This document shows positions 24,001 to 31,000 of a DNA stretch of 64,000 bases, piece by piece. The stretch is from Bolinopsis microptera (lineage: Eukaryota > Ctenophora > Tentaculata > Lobata > Bolinopsidae): contig NC_087082.1 of assembly GCF_026151205.1 (NCBI RefSeq), forward strand, positions 4,905,908 through 4,969,907, in the 5' to 3' direction. The notes under the pieces were generated by a model that was not told where the DNA came from, did no database searches, and worked only from the letters and a program-made list of their open reading frames with translations. The position numbers and the translations under genes are program-made. The stretch's first letter is position 1, and each line of letters starts with the position of its first letter.

Positions 24001-24658
24001 ATCTTTCTTTATTTTCGCCTTTTATCATAAAGGCATATCGATTTGCTACAATTCTATCTTTAAATAATCACCATAAATTAACCACACGTAAAGTTACAGG
24101 CCAACAAATGATATATCCACCAAACCCCTCTGAAAAGTATATCCACCATTATTAGCCCTGATTTAAATGCTTGTATCTCTGCTCATAGACATAGTAGACA
24201 TTTTATTCTTTTTGTAAAAGTTGAACTATCGCAAATCCTCTGCTGAAAAAAGTTTAATCAAAATATTGAGTTTATCCACCAAATGAGAGCTTCTAGAAGT
24301 TGAAATTTTTCCCGTGACAGATTCGTTAACATAGTTTTTGAAAGTGCCCTTAGGTCCCCTGATATGGCAACAACTTTGATTCATTCGTCATTTAAATCGG
24401 ATAAGACTAACACCCCTACGTTTCACACAGGTGCCAGTTAAGAACGGAAAGCCGGCTGCTACCCCCAAGCAGAAGAAGGAGAAACTTCAAACACCCTCCA
24501 AACCCAACCTTAACGATCTGAAAAAGAAGCTCCTCGCATCCCCCAGTCTCCCAAAGAAGTACGAGAAGTTCGTTAATCTTATGAAAAATGCTCATAAAGT
24601 TACCGACGAGAAGGAAATCAAAAACACGTGGGAATTTGTTCAAAAGAACAAGAAATAG
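1..24658 (+). CDS. NPM1-like: Nucleophosmin/nucleoplasmin-like histone chaperone, 5'-partial
   Basis: Exons as I read them: 1-70, 250-344, 613-694, 851-1093, 1304-1360, 5595-5734, 24431-24658; phases agree at every junction, giving 304 residues. The gene starts outside the window. The first exon holds the end of the nucleoplasmin core (GPVYLTG), followed by several Asp/Glu-rich tracts, a basic KKRK motif near the end of exon 5595-5734 that looks like a nuclear localisation signal, and a C-terminal segment (KYEKFVNLMKNA, TDEKEI, TWEF) that matches the three-helix C-terminal domain of NPM1. Family members are pentameric nuclear or nucleolar histone chaperones that also act in ribosome assembly. 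The 4.2-kb and 18.7-kb introns are packed with mobile elements and, in the larger one, antisense genes. Family assignment is firm; orthology to NPM1 rather than NPM2/3 rests on the C-terminal domain. Confidence 0.88.
101..116. repeat. C16 run flanked by an 8-bp direct repeat
   Basis: Sixteen C residues lie between two exact copies of GACTGATG (93-100 and 117-124) in the first nucleophosmin intron. An 8-bp direct repeat around a bare homopolymer looks like a target-site duplication around the smallest remnant of a G/C-ended element. Confidence 0.6.
1187..1268. mobile_element. Short G/C-ended hairpin element (82 bp)
   Basis: Flanked by AGTTAA (1181-1186 and 1269-1274). The left end is GGGGGG followed by a tract containing ACCCCAAAAAACCC; the right end contains GGGTTTTTTGGGGT and finishes CCCC. 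The two halves are largely complementary. It sits in a nucleophosmin intron and has no coding capacity. Confidence 0.65.
1582..4933. mobile_element. Long palindromic (foldback) element, intron of nucleophosmin
   Basis: The left arm, about 1582-2945, is repeated in reverse complement at about 3553-4933, ending in AGTAAGGGGAAAAGTGG on both sides. The arms are nearly identical, so the same short ORFs appear on opposite strands (1596-1868 against 4639-4890; 1966-2175 against 4331-4519). Each side of the 600-bp loop carries decayed stretches similar to the ORF1-like gene at 8069-8947, in opposite orientations. I see no transposase. Confidence 0.8.
4942..5306 (+). mobile_element. tRNA-derived SINE, copy 1
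   Basis: The head resembles a tRNA: a box A-like TAGCGCAGTTGG, then a box B-like GAGTTCGAAACCC, with complementary acceptor-like ends GCCAGGT and GCCTGGT. The anticodon stem does not pair well, so this is not a working tRNA. A body of about 280 bp follows, ending in a run of A. Part of the body (AGCTAAGGATC, TCAGCCGAAT, AAATGAGGAG) is shared with the SINE at 15544. Confidence 0.72.
5307..5594. other. Intronic G-tract cluster
   Basis: This is the end of the fifth nucleophosmin intron in the window. Several long G runs (about 5325-5420) are separated by short AT-rich spacers. The proline-rich reading frame on the - strand here is only a translation of these runs. I see nothing else in it. Confidence 0.5.
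5735..6138. other. Start of the large nucleophosmin intron; 3' flank of the sushi receptor gene
   Basis: There is no coding signal. The part next to the receptor gene is repeated, diverged, at about 15505-15990, where it is interrupted by a SINE. This places one edge of the duplicated segment at about 5900. Confidence 0.5.
6139..7389 (-). CDS. Type I membrane protein with PAN-like and sushi/CCP modules
   Basis: The chosen start is the Met (7389) that opens a signal peptide (TTLLVLMIAVQACRCSA), giving 416 residues; the frame stays open 38 codons further upstream, to 7503. The order is: signal peptide, a cysteine cluster with PAN/apple-like spacing (HQCWLYCKHIFKC, then TCSLF), a middle extracellular region with a few more cysteines and no family I recognise, a four-cysteine sushi-like module (SCPL, IQCDQGYG, VTCSED, RLCKR), a basic stretch, one membrane helix (YYLFMVVAIVSTVSAGVLLV) and a short hydrophilic tail. 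It is intronless and antisense inside a nucleophosmin intron. A pseudogene copy and smaller fragments lie downstream, so this is a duplicating surface receptor family. Immune or recognition function is inference only. Confidence 0.8.
   Translation of the reverse strand: MSSGFATTLLVLMIAVQACRCSALDKDDNFVACLKTGWKIIPDDSHLATFTTAGAHQCWLYCKHIFKCYALSFDITNGTCSLFTQDFLTKQQKRERLLYFTLLKYCIENVQRSTPGLSISEVVSLSQSGAGFLIRQDRAELACLTKRKTPLQNVKEEIYHLAWKSCAEAGRWALKTVEIQNDALEYYQITPVKGPDFCLDVHYSEKNEVVFRAVLAKCRDISMTNQEDPQIMFLTNESSIVDYERHTIYSVSYQSYILFTSNGNYAESLLGVSFEEPEQTGAQSCPLHQFSVPHGRVENKDNVPLFLPGNKVEIQCDQGYGVTSLNYTTVQTVTCSEDAKPRLCKRISPREGGDGKIRKRKLYYLFMVVAIVSTVSAGVLLVMLLKIGKTENNGVEEENTPQKENTTVKMESKIPT
7390..8068. 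other. Upstream region of the sushi receptor gene
   Basis: This AT-rich stretch lies between the receptor gene and the ORF1-like gene. Parts recur next to the other copies: about 7800-7930 resembles 19575-19690, and the phrase GAGTGCCCATTGTCATG at about 8055-8072 recurs at about 17886. It is a mosaic of the duplicated segment and I see no clear promoter element. Confidence 0.5.
8069..8947 (+). CDS. LINE ORF1-like (RNA-binding, coiled-coil) protein
   Basis: Intact 292-codon frame. The N-terminal half is helical and rich in Gln, Glu and Met (coiled-coil-like). The C-terminal half has the layout of ORF1 proteins of CR1/L2-type non-LTR retrotransposons: KNLIVFGLKEE, then RPVKITVPS, then VWICPDRSSEERAARKNVV and a final YIRNGKV. 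A second start codon lies four residues in (MDFNYEE). No reverse transcriptase follows, so it is either an orphan ORF1 or a captured copy. The long palindrome at 1582-4933 contains decayed homologues in both orientations, linking this ORF to that element. Confidence 0.72.
   Translation: MPIVMDFNYEEKEDVEGCAERWFTSMARELKLENFEIRGNMDQEILMSPSIYKRYMANWVMQAADLVRRQSSQMSAMMEIVECLKTEALADNEKMVRLQDQLLVQKDEQLQLFKTLVEETVQTTVETGIKSYSAAVQKNSTSGAVCNSKILKNVMKSVAAEEDRSKNLIVFGLKEEDEEQLPALVTALLEEIGEKPHFEATRVGWKRPGTAIRPVKITVPSSTAVHQILMKTGRLKMADAHKNVWICPDRSSEERAARKNVVTDLKKKRAEQTHLDHYIRNGKVCSRVKKTP
8948..9299. other. AT-rich intronic DNA
   Basis: I see no gene, RNA or clear repeat between the ORF1-like gene and the GACAATA minisatellite. 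Confidence 0.4.
9300..9600. repeat. Degenerate GACAATA minisatellite
   Basis: About 300 bp of variants of ATATGACAATAT and TTTGACAATA, with a longer internal duplication containing CTTGACACTATTTATTCGAC (about 9347 and 9419). The ORFs on the - strand here are translations of the repeat. Confidence 0.8.
9601..10113. other. Unremarkable intronic DNA
   Basis: I see no gene or repeat with support between the minisatellite and the 10122 element. Confidence 0.4.
11015..11695. repeat. TCC-rich microsatellite, block 1
   Basis: A (TCC)n tract with interspersed CAGTCCTCC units, strongly strand-asymmetric (pyrimidine on +). It includes a pure TCC stretch at about 11165-11220. The Arg-rich and Glu-rich frames on the - strand are artefacts of it. 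Confidence 0.92.
11705..12053 (+). mobile_element. 3' end of a CR1/Rex-like LINE reverse transcriptase (fragment)
   Basis: The frame encodes the conserved C-terminal tail seen after the RT domain in many LINEs: IESIQRSFTAKI, LSYWERLKQLDLYFLQRRRE, then VWKIYYGEIPN and FPLVASALYNAVP. It is about 115 codons long and bordered on both sides by TCC satellite, so it is a fragment carried inside the satellite. Confidence 0.8.
12054..13150. repeat. TCC-rich microsatellite, block 2
   Basis: An irregular array built from CAGTCCTCC and TCCTCC words, about 1.1 kb. It probably shares its origin with block 1 and is separated from it by the LINE fragment. The Ser/Pro/Leu-rich frames are not genes. Confidence 0.9.
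14137..15503. mobile_element. G/C-ended element with TACCACTGTCC termini
   Basis: The left end is a G run followed by TACCACTGTCCATTTTATCC; the right end is AAAATGGACAGTGGTA followed by a C run. TTTAGG occurs at 14131-14136 (its last bases merge with the G run) and 15504-15509. The interior has GGGACAAAA-type repeats near both ends and a GC-rich island at 15063-15245. There is no transposase. Confidence 0.65.
15063..15245. repeat. GC-rich palindromic island
   Basis: A 180-bp block far richer in G+C than its surroundings, with repeated small palindromes such as GGGGGCTGCGCCCCC and CGCTCCCTGCGCAGC. It sits inside the 14137-15503 element and looks like a separately inserted GC cluster. Confidence 0.6.
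15544..15792 (+). mobile_element. tRNA-derived SINE, copy 2 (different head)
   Basis: The head carries box A TAGTGGTTAGAGCA, an anticodon-arm hairpin CCTTCTGCGCAGAAGG and box B GGTTCGAATCC; the tail is (TTA)n. The body shares AGCTAAGGATC, TCAGCCGAAT and AAATGAGGAG with the SINE at 4942. The empty site is visible: the corresponding duplicated segment near 5945 reads ACCTTGCAACAGAAAGCAGC without the insert. Confidence 0.82.
15993..17217 (-). pseudogene. Second copy of the sushi receptor, frameshifted
   Basis: Nearly the same as the gene at 6139-7389 over its whole length, including signal peptide, PAN-like cysteines, sushi module and membrane helix. One extra base at about 16852, compared with the intact copy, shifts the frame after LSISE, splitting it into two frames (16780-17250 and 15993-16787). 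The C-terminal tail also differs, ending GEHNR. Unless the extra base is a sequencing error, this copy cannot make the full protein. Confidence 0.82.
17251..17937. other. Upstream flank of the second receptor copy
   Basis: It is diverged from the flank at 7390-8068 and partly matches 18730-18860. A 30-bp scrap of receptor coding sequence (catgctacaaaacggtaatc, about 17901-17936) lies at its end. There is no gene. Confidence 0.5.
17938..18195. mobile_element. G/C-ended hairpin element, TGGCATAAA family (degenerate)
   Basis: Begins with a G run followed by TAATGGCATAAATGGAG, has the complementary CTCCATTTATGCCATT at about 18010, and ends in a C run near 18192. This is the same hairpin as in the elements at 36307 and 36983. 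I see no clear target-site duplication. Confidence 0.5.
18196..19778. other. Mosaic of repeat fragments
   Basis: At 18330-18620 there is a fragment related to the interior of the 36983-38293 element (shared GAGGCTTCCCC and GGCAGGCCTCC words). 18730-18860 and 19575-19690 match flanks of the receptor copies. 18900-19560 shows nothing I can name. A G/C-run hairpin lies at about 19722-19756. Confidence 0.45.
19779..19861 (-). pseudogene. Third receptor fragment: signal peptide only
   Basis: Matches the first 28 or so codons of the receptor gene from the initiating Met (TTLLVLMIAVQACRCSALD). The match continues into the 5' flank as far as about 19915, where the 19916 element begins. Confidence 0.75.
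21587..23784. mobile_element. Nested element with CCTTACTCGGG ends and TA duplication
   Basis: TA at 21585-21586 and 23785-23786 flank inverted ends CCTTACTCGG and TTATTACGACGG. Most of the element is itself palindromic about a centre near 22600. The element at 47531-48409 has the same ends. Confidence 0.68.
22871..22974 (+). other. Short coding-like stretch with acidic C-terminus
   Basis: A frame reading KVKVTVKLKLELIKT and then an Asp/Glu-rich tail ending LLED-stop. The mirror copy lies on the - strand at about 22267-22370. It has the same layout (beta-like basic stretch, then acidic tail, then stop) as the end of the ORF at 47831-48127 in the related element, so it may be a decayed element-borne gene. 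Confidence 0.35.
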
Positions 24659-25036
24659 AATAACGGGTTTTAATGGTGGACTTGATGACAGATTTTTTTA
24701 CTAATTTATTTCTTTTATTATTTATTCGATGGTTTGACACGGGTTTTTTGCCAGTCTTCATTATATCGTCGCGGTTGTAGTGGACTCTGAATCTCAAAAT
24801 ATGAACATACCAGCGTTTGATTATATTACGAAAGTTAATTTTTAACATTATTACAATAATAACAACGTTTTACTCTTATTGCTGTCCCAAAATTTTGCTT
24901 TGTTGATAATAGTCCAAACTGAAGTTGAATTTTTGAATTTTGTCAATGATATCGCATTAATTTCCTACAACGGAAAAATGTGAATATTTGAATACGTAAA
25001 TAAGTAAATACGAAGCTAACCAACAAAACTGTAGCA
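24659..25036. other. Intergenic, nucleophosmin to CHID1
   Basis: An AT-rich 378-bp spacer with the nucleophosmin 3' UTR at its start. I see no canonical AATAAA and no other feature. Confidence 0.45.
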
Positions 25037-28000
25037 ATGAGACGGGTTGTGCTCCTCTGTATTAGTGTTTACTTTGTCCACGGCACACTAGAGCCCCTTA
25101 CTAAAGAGGAAAAGAAGAAAGGCAAGGAGAAGAAGGTATGTACGACACCCCCCCCCCCCCCCCCCCCCCCCCCTTAATTCAGTAGAGGACTACTGCACAA
25201 TAGAGAGCTATTTTAGGGTTCGATCCGATTGATTAATAGTCACTATTGACCAATCGAACCGAACCACAAAACTATTGACTCTAGTGGAAGCTGATTGATT
25301 TATTGCTGTGACAAAAAATTATATAAATATGGTCACCTCTCCACCAGCATCTATGATATTAAAATTTATTTGTCAGTTTGCGGCCTGTATTATACTGTTC
25401 TTCTATTCAGCACCTGAACAAAAGATGCGAGAGCATTGTGCTGATGATTGGATCTTTGATCATTCTCGAACTGTACTACGAAATACATACAATCACGTCA
25501 TATTAATGATTTCAAAACAAATGAAAATAATATTATTTTTGCAGGAGCAAAGACCGATCCTAAAAACAGTCGGTGAACGAGGTCTCATCAACACGGAGCC
25601 CACTTCTTGGGCTGAAGTAACAAAGAATTATAAGAAGTACAGTAGAAACCATGTTGACAAGAAGATGTTTAAAGGTGACTTGTTGGGTTTTGTCACACCT
25701 TGGAATAACCATGGTTACGACGTTGCTAAGACGTTTGGTGCTAAGTTCAACTACATTTCCCCAGGTTAGTTTTACTATGAGTTCCAGTACTTACTTGGTA
25801 TTTTTGTTCGATGTAAAGTCACAAGATAAACAATCTTTGAATTTAGAAAAAAGGGCGTTCCCAGGGCGTTCACGGTTCATCCCGTTTAATCTTTAAAATC
25901 AGGTAATATACAGGGTGGGCCAAAAGTCAGTACCCATACTATACGTTGGGTCTTATACCTCCGCCTTGTTTTATATTTGAGATTTGTTGCTTAGGGGGGG
26001 GGGGGGGGGGGGGGGGTTCACCCTGATTTTTTTGTGAAACTTGGTTTCGAGATAGCAGTTGACCAGGGGCGGTTTGGCGGTTGGGGTCCCGCTCAATCCA
26101 GGAGCCTAAGTAAGTAGATGAAATCATCTACATTTTCTATGGCTTCCCCGGATCGACTTTGTAGGTCGCTAGATCGATCCTCCATATTCAGTGTCATGAC
26201 CTTGGTCTTGCCTTCGTTTATGTGTAGTCCCACGCTTGCTGCCGCCGATTCTACTCTGAGCAGGAACTCCGAGTAGATCACCAAATTTGATCGATTTTGG
26301 CCCATAAATTGGTCAAATATCAATATTTTTGAATGAAACCAACTTTATATGGAAGGTTAGCTTATACTACACATTATTTATGATTATCAGCTCTGTATCT
26401 ACCTAACTAAGGATTCTGTGTTCAAATAATCGCAAAAAATGAACAAAATTGCCCATATCTCAGTTCACGATATTTGCAAAACTGACTTCGCTCAAAACAA
26501 TAGAACTCAATAGGGTTTCAATATTTTTTCATGAAATTTTCAGAATCAACGTAGAATTGTCTCATGACCTTAAGTTTTGGGACAGAATTTTGAGTTAGGC
26601 CTTTAAAAAAATTTGGCGGCCAAATTCTAAATTTAGCAGTGCAAATTTTGGAATTTGGCCGCCAAAATCGATCAAATTTGGTGATCTACTCTGAGTTCCT
26701 GCTCAGAGTAGAATCGGCGGCAGCAAGCGTGGGACTACACATAAACGAAGGCAAGACCAAGGTCATGACACTGAATATGGAGGATCGATCTAGCGACCTA
26801 CAAAGTCGATCCGGGGAAGCCATAGAAAATGTAGATGATTTCATCTACTTAGGCTCCTGGATTGAGAGCACATATAGGGAGGTAAGGGTAAGAAAGGGAA
26901 AAGCGTGGGGTGCCCTACATAGACTGAAGGATATCTGGAAATCCAAACTCTCAAAGAGCCTCAAGATTAGATTGTTCATAGCGGCTTGTGAATCAGTACT
27001 GCTCTACGGATCAGAAACCTGGACACTGACAAAGGCTCAAGAGAAAAGTTTGGACGGGACATACACGAAGATGTTGCGTATGGTGCTGGGTATCTCATGG
27101 AAGGACAAGGTCAGCAATATAACTTTGTATGGTAGCCTCCCAAGGCTGTCAAACAAGTTACGAAGCAGGAGATTAAAAATGGCGGGACACTGCATCCGAC
27201 ATTCTGAGCTACTTGCCAGTGATTTAGTCTTATGGGAACCTACGCACGGTAGAGCACAGCAAGGCCGACCAAGACAAAGCTACTTGTCTATGTTACTGAA
27301 GGAAGTTGGGACAAACTCTAAAGAGAAACTGCGAACCCTGATGCGGGACAGGGATATATGGAGGGGGTTTTCTGGCGTAGATCGGACTTAGCTCCGACAT
27401 AGTAGTAGTAGTAGTAGTAGTATTTGGTGCGTATGCCCAAATATGGTCATATGGTTTTTTGCTCATAACTCAGTCATTTTTTGTCCAATCTTGATGAAAA
27501 TTCATATACGAGTTCAGGGAACCACTAGCTACAAGTAGAGTACCTAAAATCTGGATTTTCGGCATGTTCAGGGTATTTGGCTAAATTGGGCCTAATTTGG
27601 ACCAAATATGGGCGTGGCTGCCCCGCGAGCACCGTTTGGCGGTTAGGGTCCGGGACCCCCTCAAAAGTTCGGTCACTGGTCCTAGTTTGTTGGTCAACTG
27701 CTATCTCGAAACCAAGTTTCACAAAAAAATCAGGGTGAACCTCCCCCCTTAAGGGGGCCGGGGGGGTCTTCATCAAAATTCTCTCGAAATTGACTTTATA
27801 GTTGTTTCTGGTAGAAGGGGGTGATATCTACCAGCTGCTTTTGATATCTACCAGCTGCTTTTGGTCCAATGGAAAAATATTGTTCCTAGCCGAAATTATC
27901 GCCGGTCTAAGGTCAGCGCTTATGTGTAATTGTATTGTTCGAGCGATTTTCAATCGCAAATTCTGAAAATCGAGTCGAAAAATCTATCTTCTCCTACATT

Positions 28001-31000
28001 TTTAGAGCAATCACCCTGAAACTTTCAGGATATGTTCTAGGGACCATTTAGAAGAGATCGTTCATGTCAAAATTTTGAGATAGGCCTTTAAAGAAATTTA
28101 TTCAATTTTGAAAATCTTTGACCTCGTTTTTTTACGATGATCGTTTTTTGGCATGAACGATATCTTCTAAATGGTCCCTAGAACATATCCTGAAAGTTTC
28201 AGGGTGATTGCTCTAAAAATGTAGGAGAAGATAGATTTTTTAGACTCGATTTTCAGAATTTGCGATTGAAAATCGCTCGCACAATACAATTACACATATA
28301 AGCGCTGACCTTAGACCGGCGATAATTTCGGCTAGGAACAATATTTTTCCATTGGACCAAAAGCAGCTGGTAAATATCACTCCCTTCTACCAGAAACAAC
28401 TATAAAGTCAATTTCGAGAGAATTTTGATGAAGACCCCCCCCCCCCTCGGCCCCCTTAATGCTTTTCAGATGGCATACTGTACCTACTTGTTCGAGGATT
28501 CCGTCGCCAAAATTTGAAAATTCGAATATTTTAGACCACGCTCTGACGCTCATTGAATATTAAGGGGGGGGGTTCATCCTGATTTTTTTGTGAAACTTGG
28601 TTTCGAGATAGTAGTTGACCAACAAACTAAGACCAGTTACCGAACTTTTGAGGGGTCCCGGACCCCAACCGCCAAACGGTGCCCGCGGGGCAGCCACGGC
28701 CATATTTTGTCCAAATTAGGCCCAATTTAACCAAATACCCTGAACATGCCCAAAATCCAGATTTTAGGTGCTCTACTTGTAGCTAGTGGTCCTCTGAACT
28801 CGTATATGAATTTCCATCAAGATTGGACAAAAAATGACTGAGTTATGAGCAAAAAACCATATGACCATATTTGGGCATACGCACCAAATTTGATCGATTT
28901 TGGCCCATATATTGGTCGAATATCAATATTTTTGAATGAAACCAACTTTATATGGAAGGTAAGCCTATACTACACATTCTTTATGATTATCAGCTCAGTA
29001 TCTACCTAACTGTGGATTCTGTGTTCAAATAATCGCAAAAAATGAACAAAATTGCCCATATCTCAGTTCGCGATATTTGCAAAACTGATTTCGCTGAAAA
29101 CAATAGAACTCAACAGGGTTTCAATATTTTTACATGAAATTTTCAGAATCAACGTAGAATCGCATTTCGACCTTAAGTTTTGGGACAGAATTTTGAGTTA
29201 GGTCTTTTTAAAAATTTGGCGGCCAAATTCCAAAATTCGCAATGCGAAATTCAGAATTTGGCCGCCAAACACCTATATTGTTCTCTCTGAACATGCTGGA
29301 CGCCTAATCTTTTCAGAGACGGTAGATTATTAAATATTGCATCTGATCTGAAAAAATGATGCGAGACGGATTAGGATTTAGGAATGACGAAATTATCAAG
29401 CATTTTGTGTACCTCGTTAGCAAAATTGATTGGGTGAATATGTGACACCGTGACAGGACACCTTAATTGGACATCTTTAACAATTCCCATAATGGTTACC
29501 GGGATCACCTTATCACGTGATTAGGTAAGCCAATCACCTGATCACACGTAATGAATAAACTCATTATGCTTCGTATCTCAATCATCTGAGAAGCTACAAC
29601 TCTAATTTTTTTTTTCAGGACAAGCGTAATTCGAATGGCCAAACACAATCCAATAAAATTTAGCTCGATCCGACTATCCAAACTATCAAATAAATGCGAA
29701 AACGAACCTTCATTTGAAAAAATGAAGACGAATATTTTTCGAGTTGACAAATTCCTCGAACTAGTAGTAGTACAGACAGATCCGTCTGAAAAAATCGATC
29801 TGCCGACACACAAAGCTTACAAAGGATTTTTGACGTTTTTGAGTCCTAATAGATGTCCTTTATGGCTGACCAACTTTTCCAAACTTTTCCACGTGTCTTA
29901 AGGCCACTTTTTGCCACTTTACCACTTTTTACCACCTTTCTTGTTTGTCGAATATCTTTAGTTGTGAACATCGTAAAAGGTTGCGGATCAATCGAGTGTG
30001 TTCATATTACCATGAAGAAAAACTTTTGTACTAACAATTTTTACGTCAGAAAATCAGTTAATTGAATAATTATCAATTAGCTAATTAGCAAAATTCTAAA
30101 AAATTTTTATTGGCTCAAAATGATCAGAATAGCTTAAAACACGGAGAAAAGTAGTTTTTAGAAAAACTTCGAAAATTTTTCACTTACATTTTCTTTCGAG
30201 ACTTGGAAAAATTTCGAAAATTCAAAATATTTTTTTCCGCCAAAAGTGATCAAATTGCATGAAACGCGGAGAAAAATGCTTTTCAAAAAAACTTAGTAAA
30301 TTTTTCGTTTCAAGAATACTTAAATCACCAATATTTGTAGTTGGAGTTCAGTAAATCGCGGCAGATTTTAGTAATCAGGAATTACTAAGTGGAAAGGTCT
30401 GAAACTGAAAAACGTTAACCATACGATATAAGAGTTTCATAACTAATTACAATACAGCCTTATCGATTCTCACAGAAACTGCACCAATGGCACAGTCAAG
30501 ATCGAAAGACGAAACGATAGCCTGCTGTACTATCATTTTATTGATTTCAATGATGAATCAGTGGGGTTAAGATAATCACATTTGTAATAAATAAAACCTC
30601 TCTGTACCGTCAATTGTGCTAATCTAAACCGGCCTACCTGGATTACCAGACCTCTTCTTTTCCTCAACAATGAAGCCAAGTTGTCCATATCGCATTTGGT
30701 GGGCGATGTAAGTACATATCGAGCTGTATTCAATCACAATACGACACAATGCAATACGTGTATATTATATTATGGCCCTTAATGAGGTATATGAAACGTT
30801 CTATACCGTACACTTCTCGTTTCTCCCGTGAGAGGCCCGGTATGGAGAGGTTTTACAGTTTATCACGAAAACGTCTACTTGGCCTCATGACTCTTTGACA
30901 GATCAAAGAAGGCAAGAAAAGACCAGAAAGCTTAAAATGTCAACTCGCTCTTTTCAATGCTCTTAGATCTGTCCCACGTTAATCTCGAGCTGATCATCAT

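Larger units (their letters stand above)
19916..24351. mobile_element. Composite foldback element with AGGGCACTTTC ends
   Basis: The left terminus AGGGCACTTTCAAAAAC, then TGTCACGG, is mirrored at the right by CCGTGACAG and GTTTTTGAAAGTGCCCT. The subterminal regions carry many copies of GGTGGATA (left) or TATCCACC (right). A second inverted-repeat element is nested at 21587-23784. No transposase frame is visible. I could not identify a flanking duplication. Confidence 0.65.

Noticed and set aside
25308-25544. Extension of the second CHID1 exon upstream to the Met at 25308
   Set aside because: The translation before 25545 has no similarity to CHID1, and a good acceptor (TTTTTGCAG) precedes 25545.
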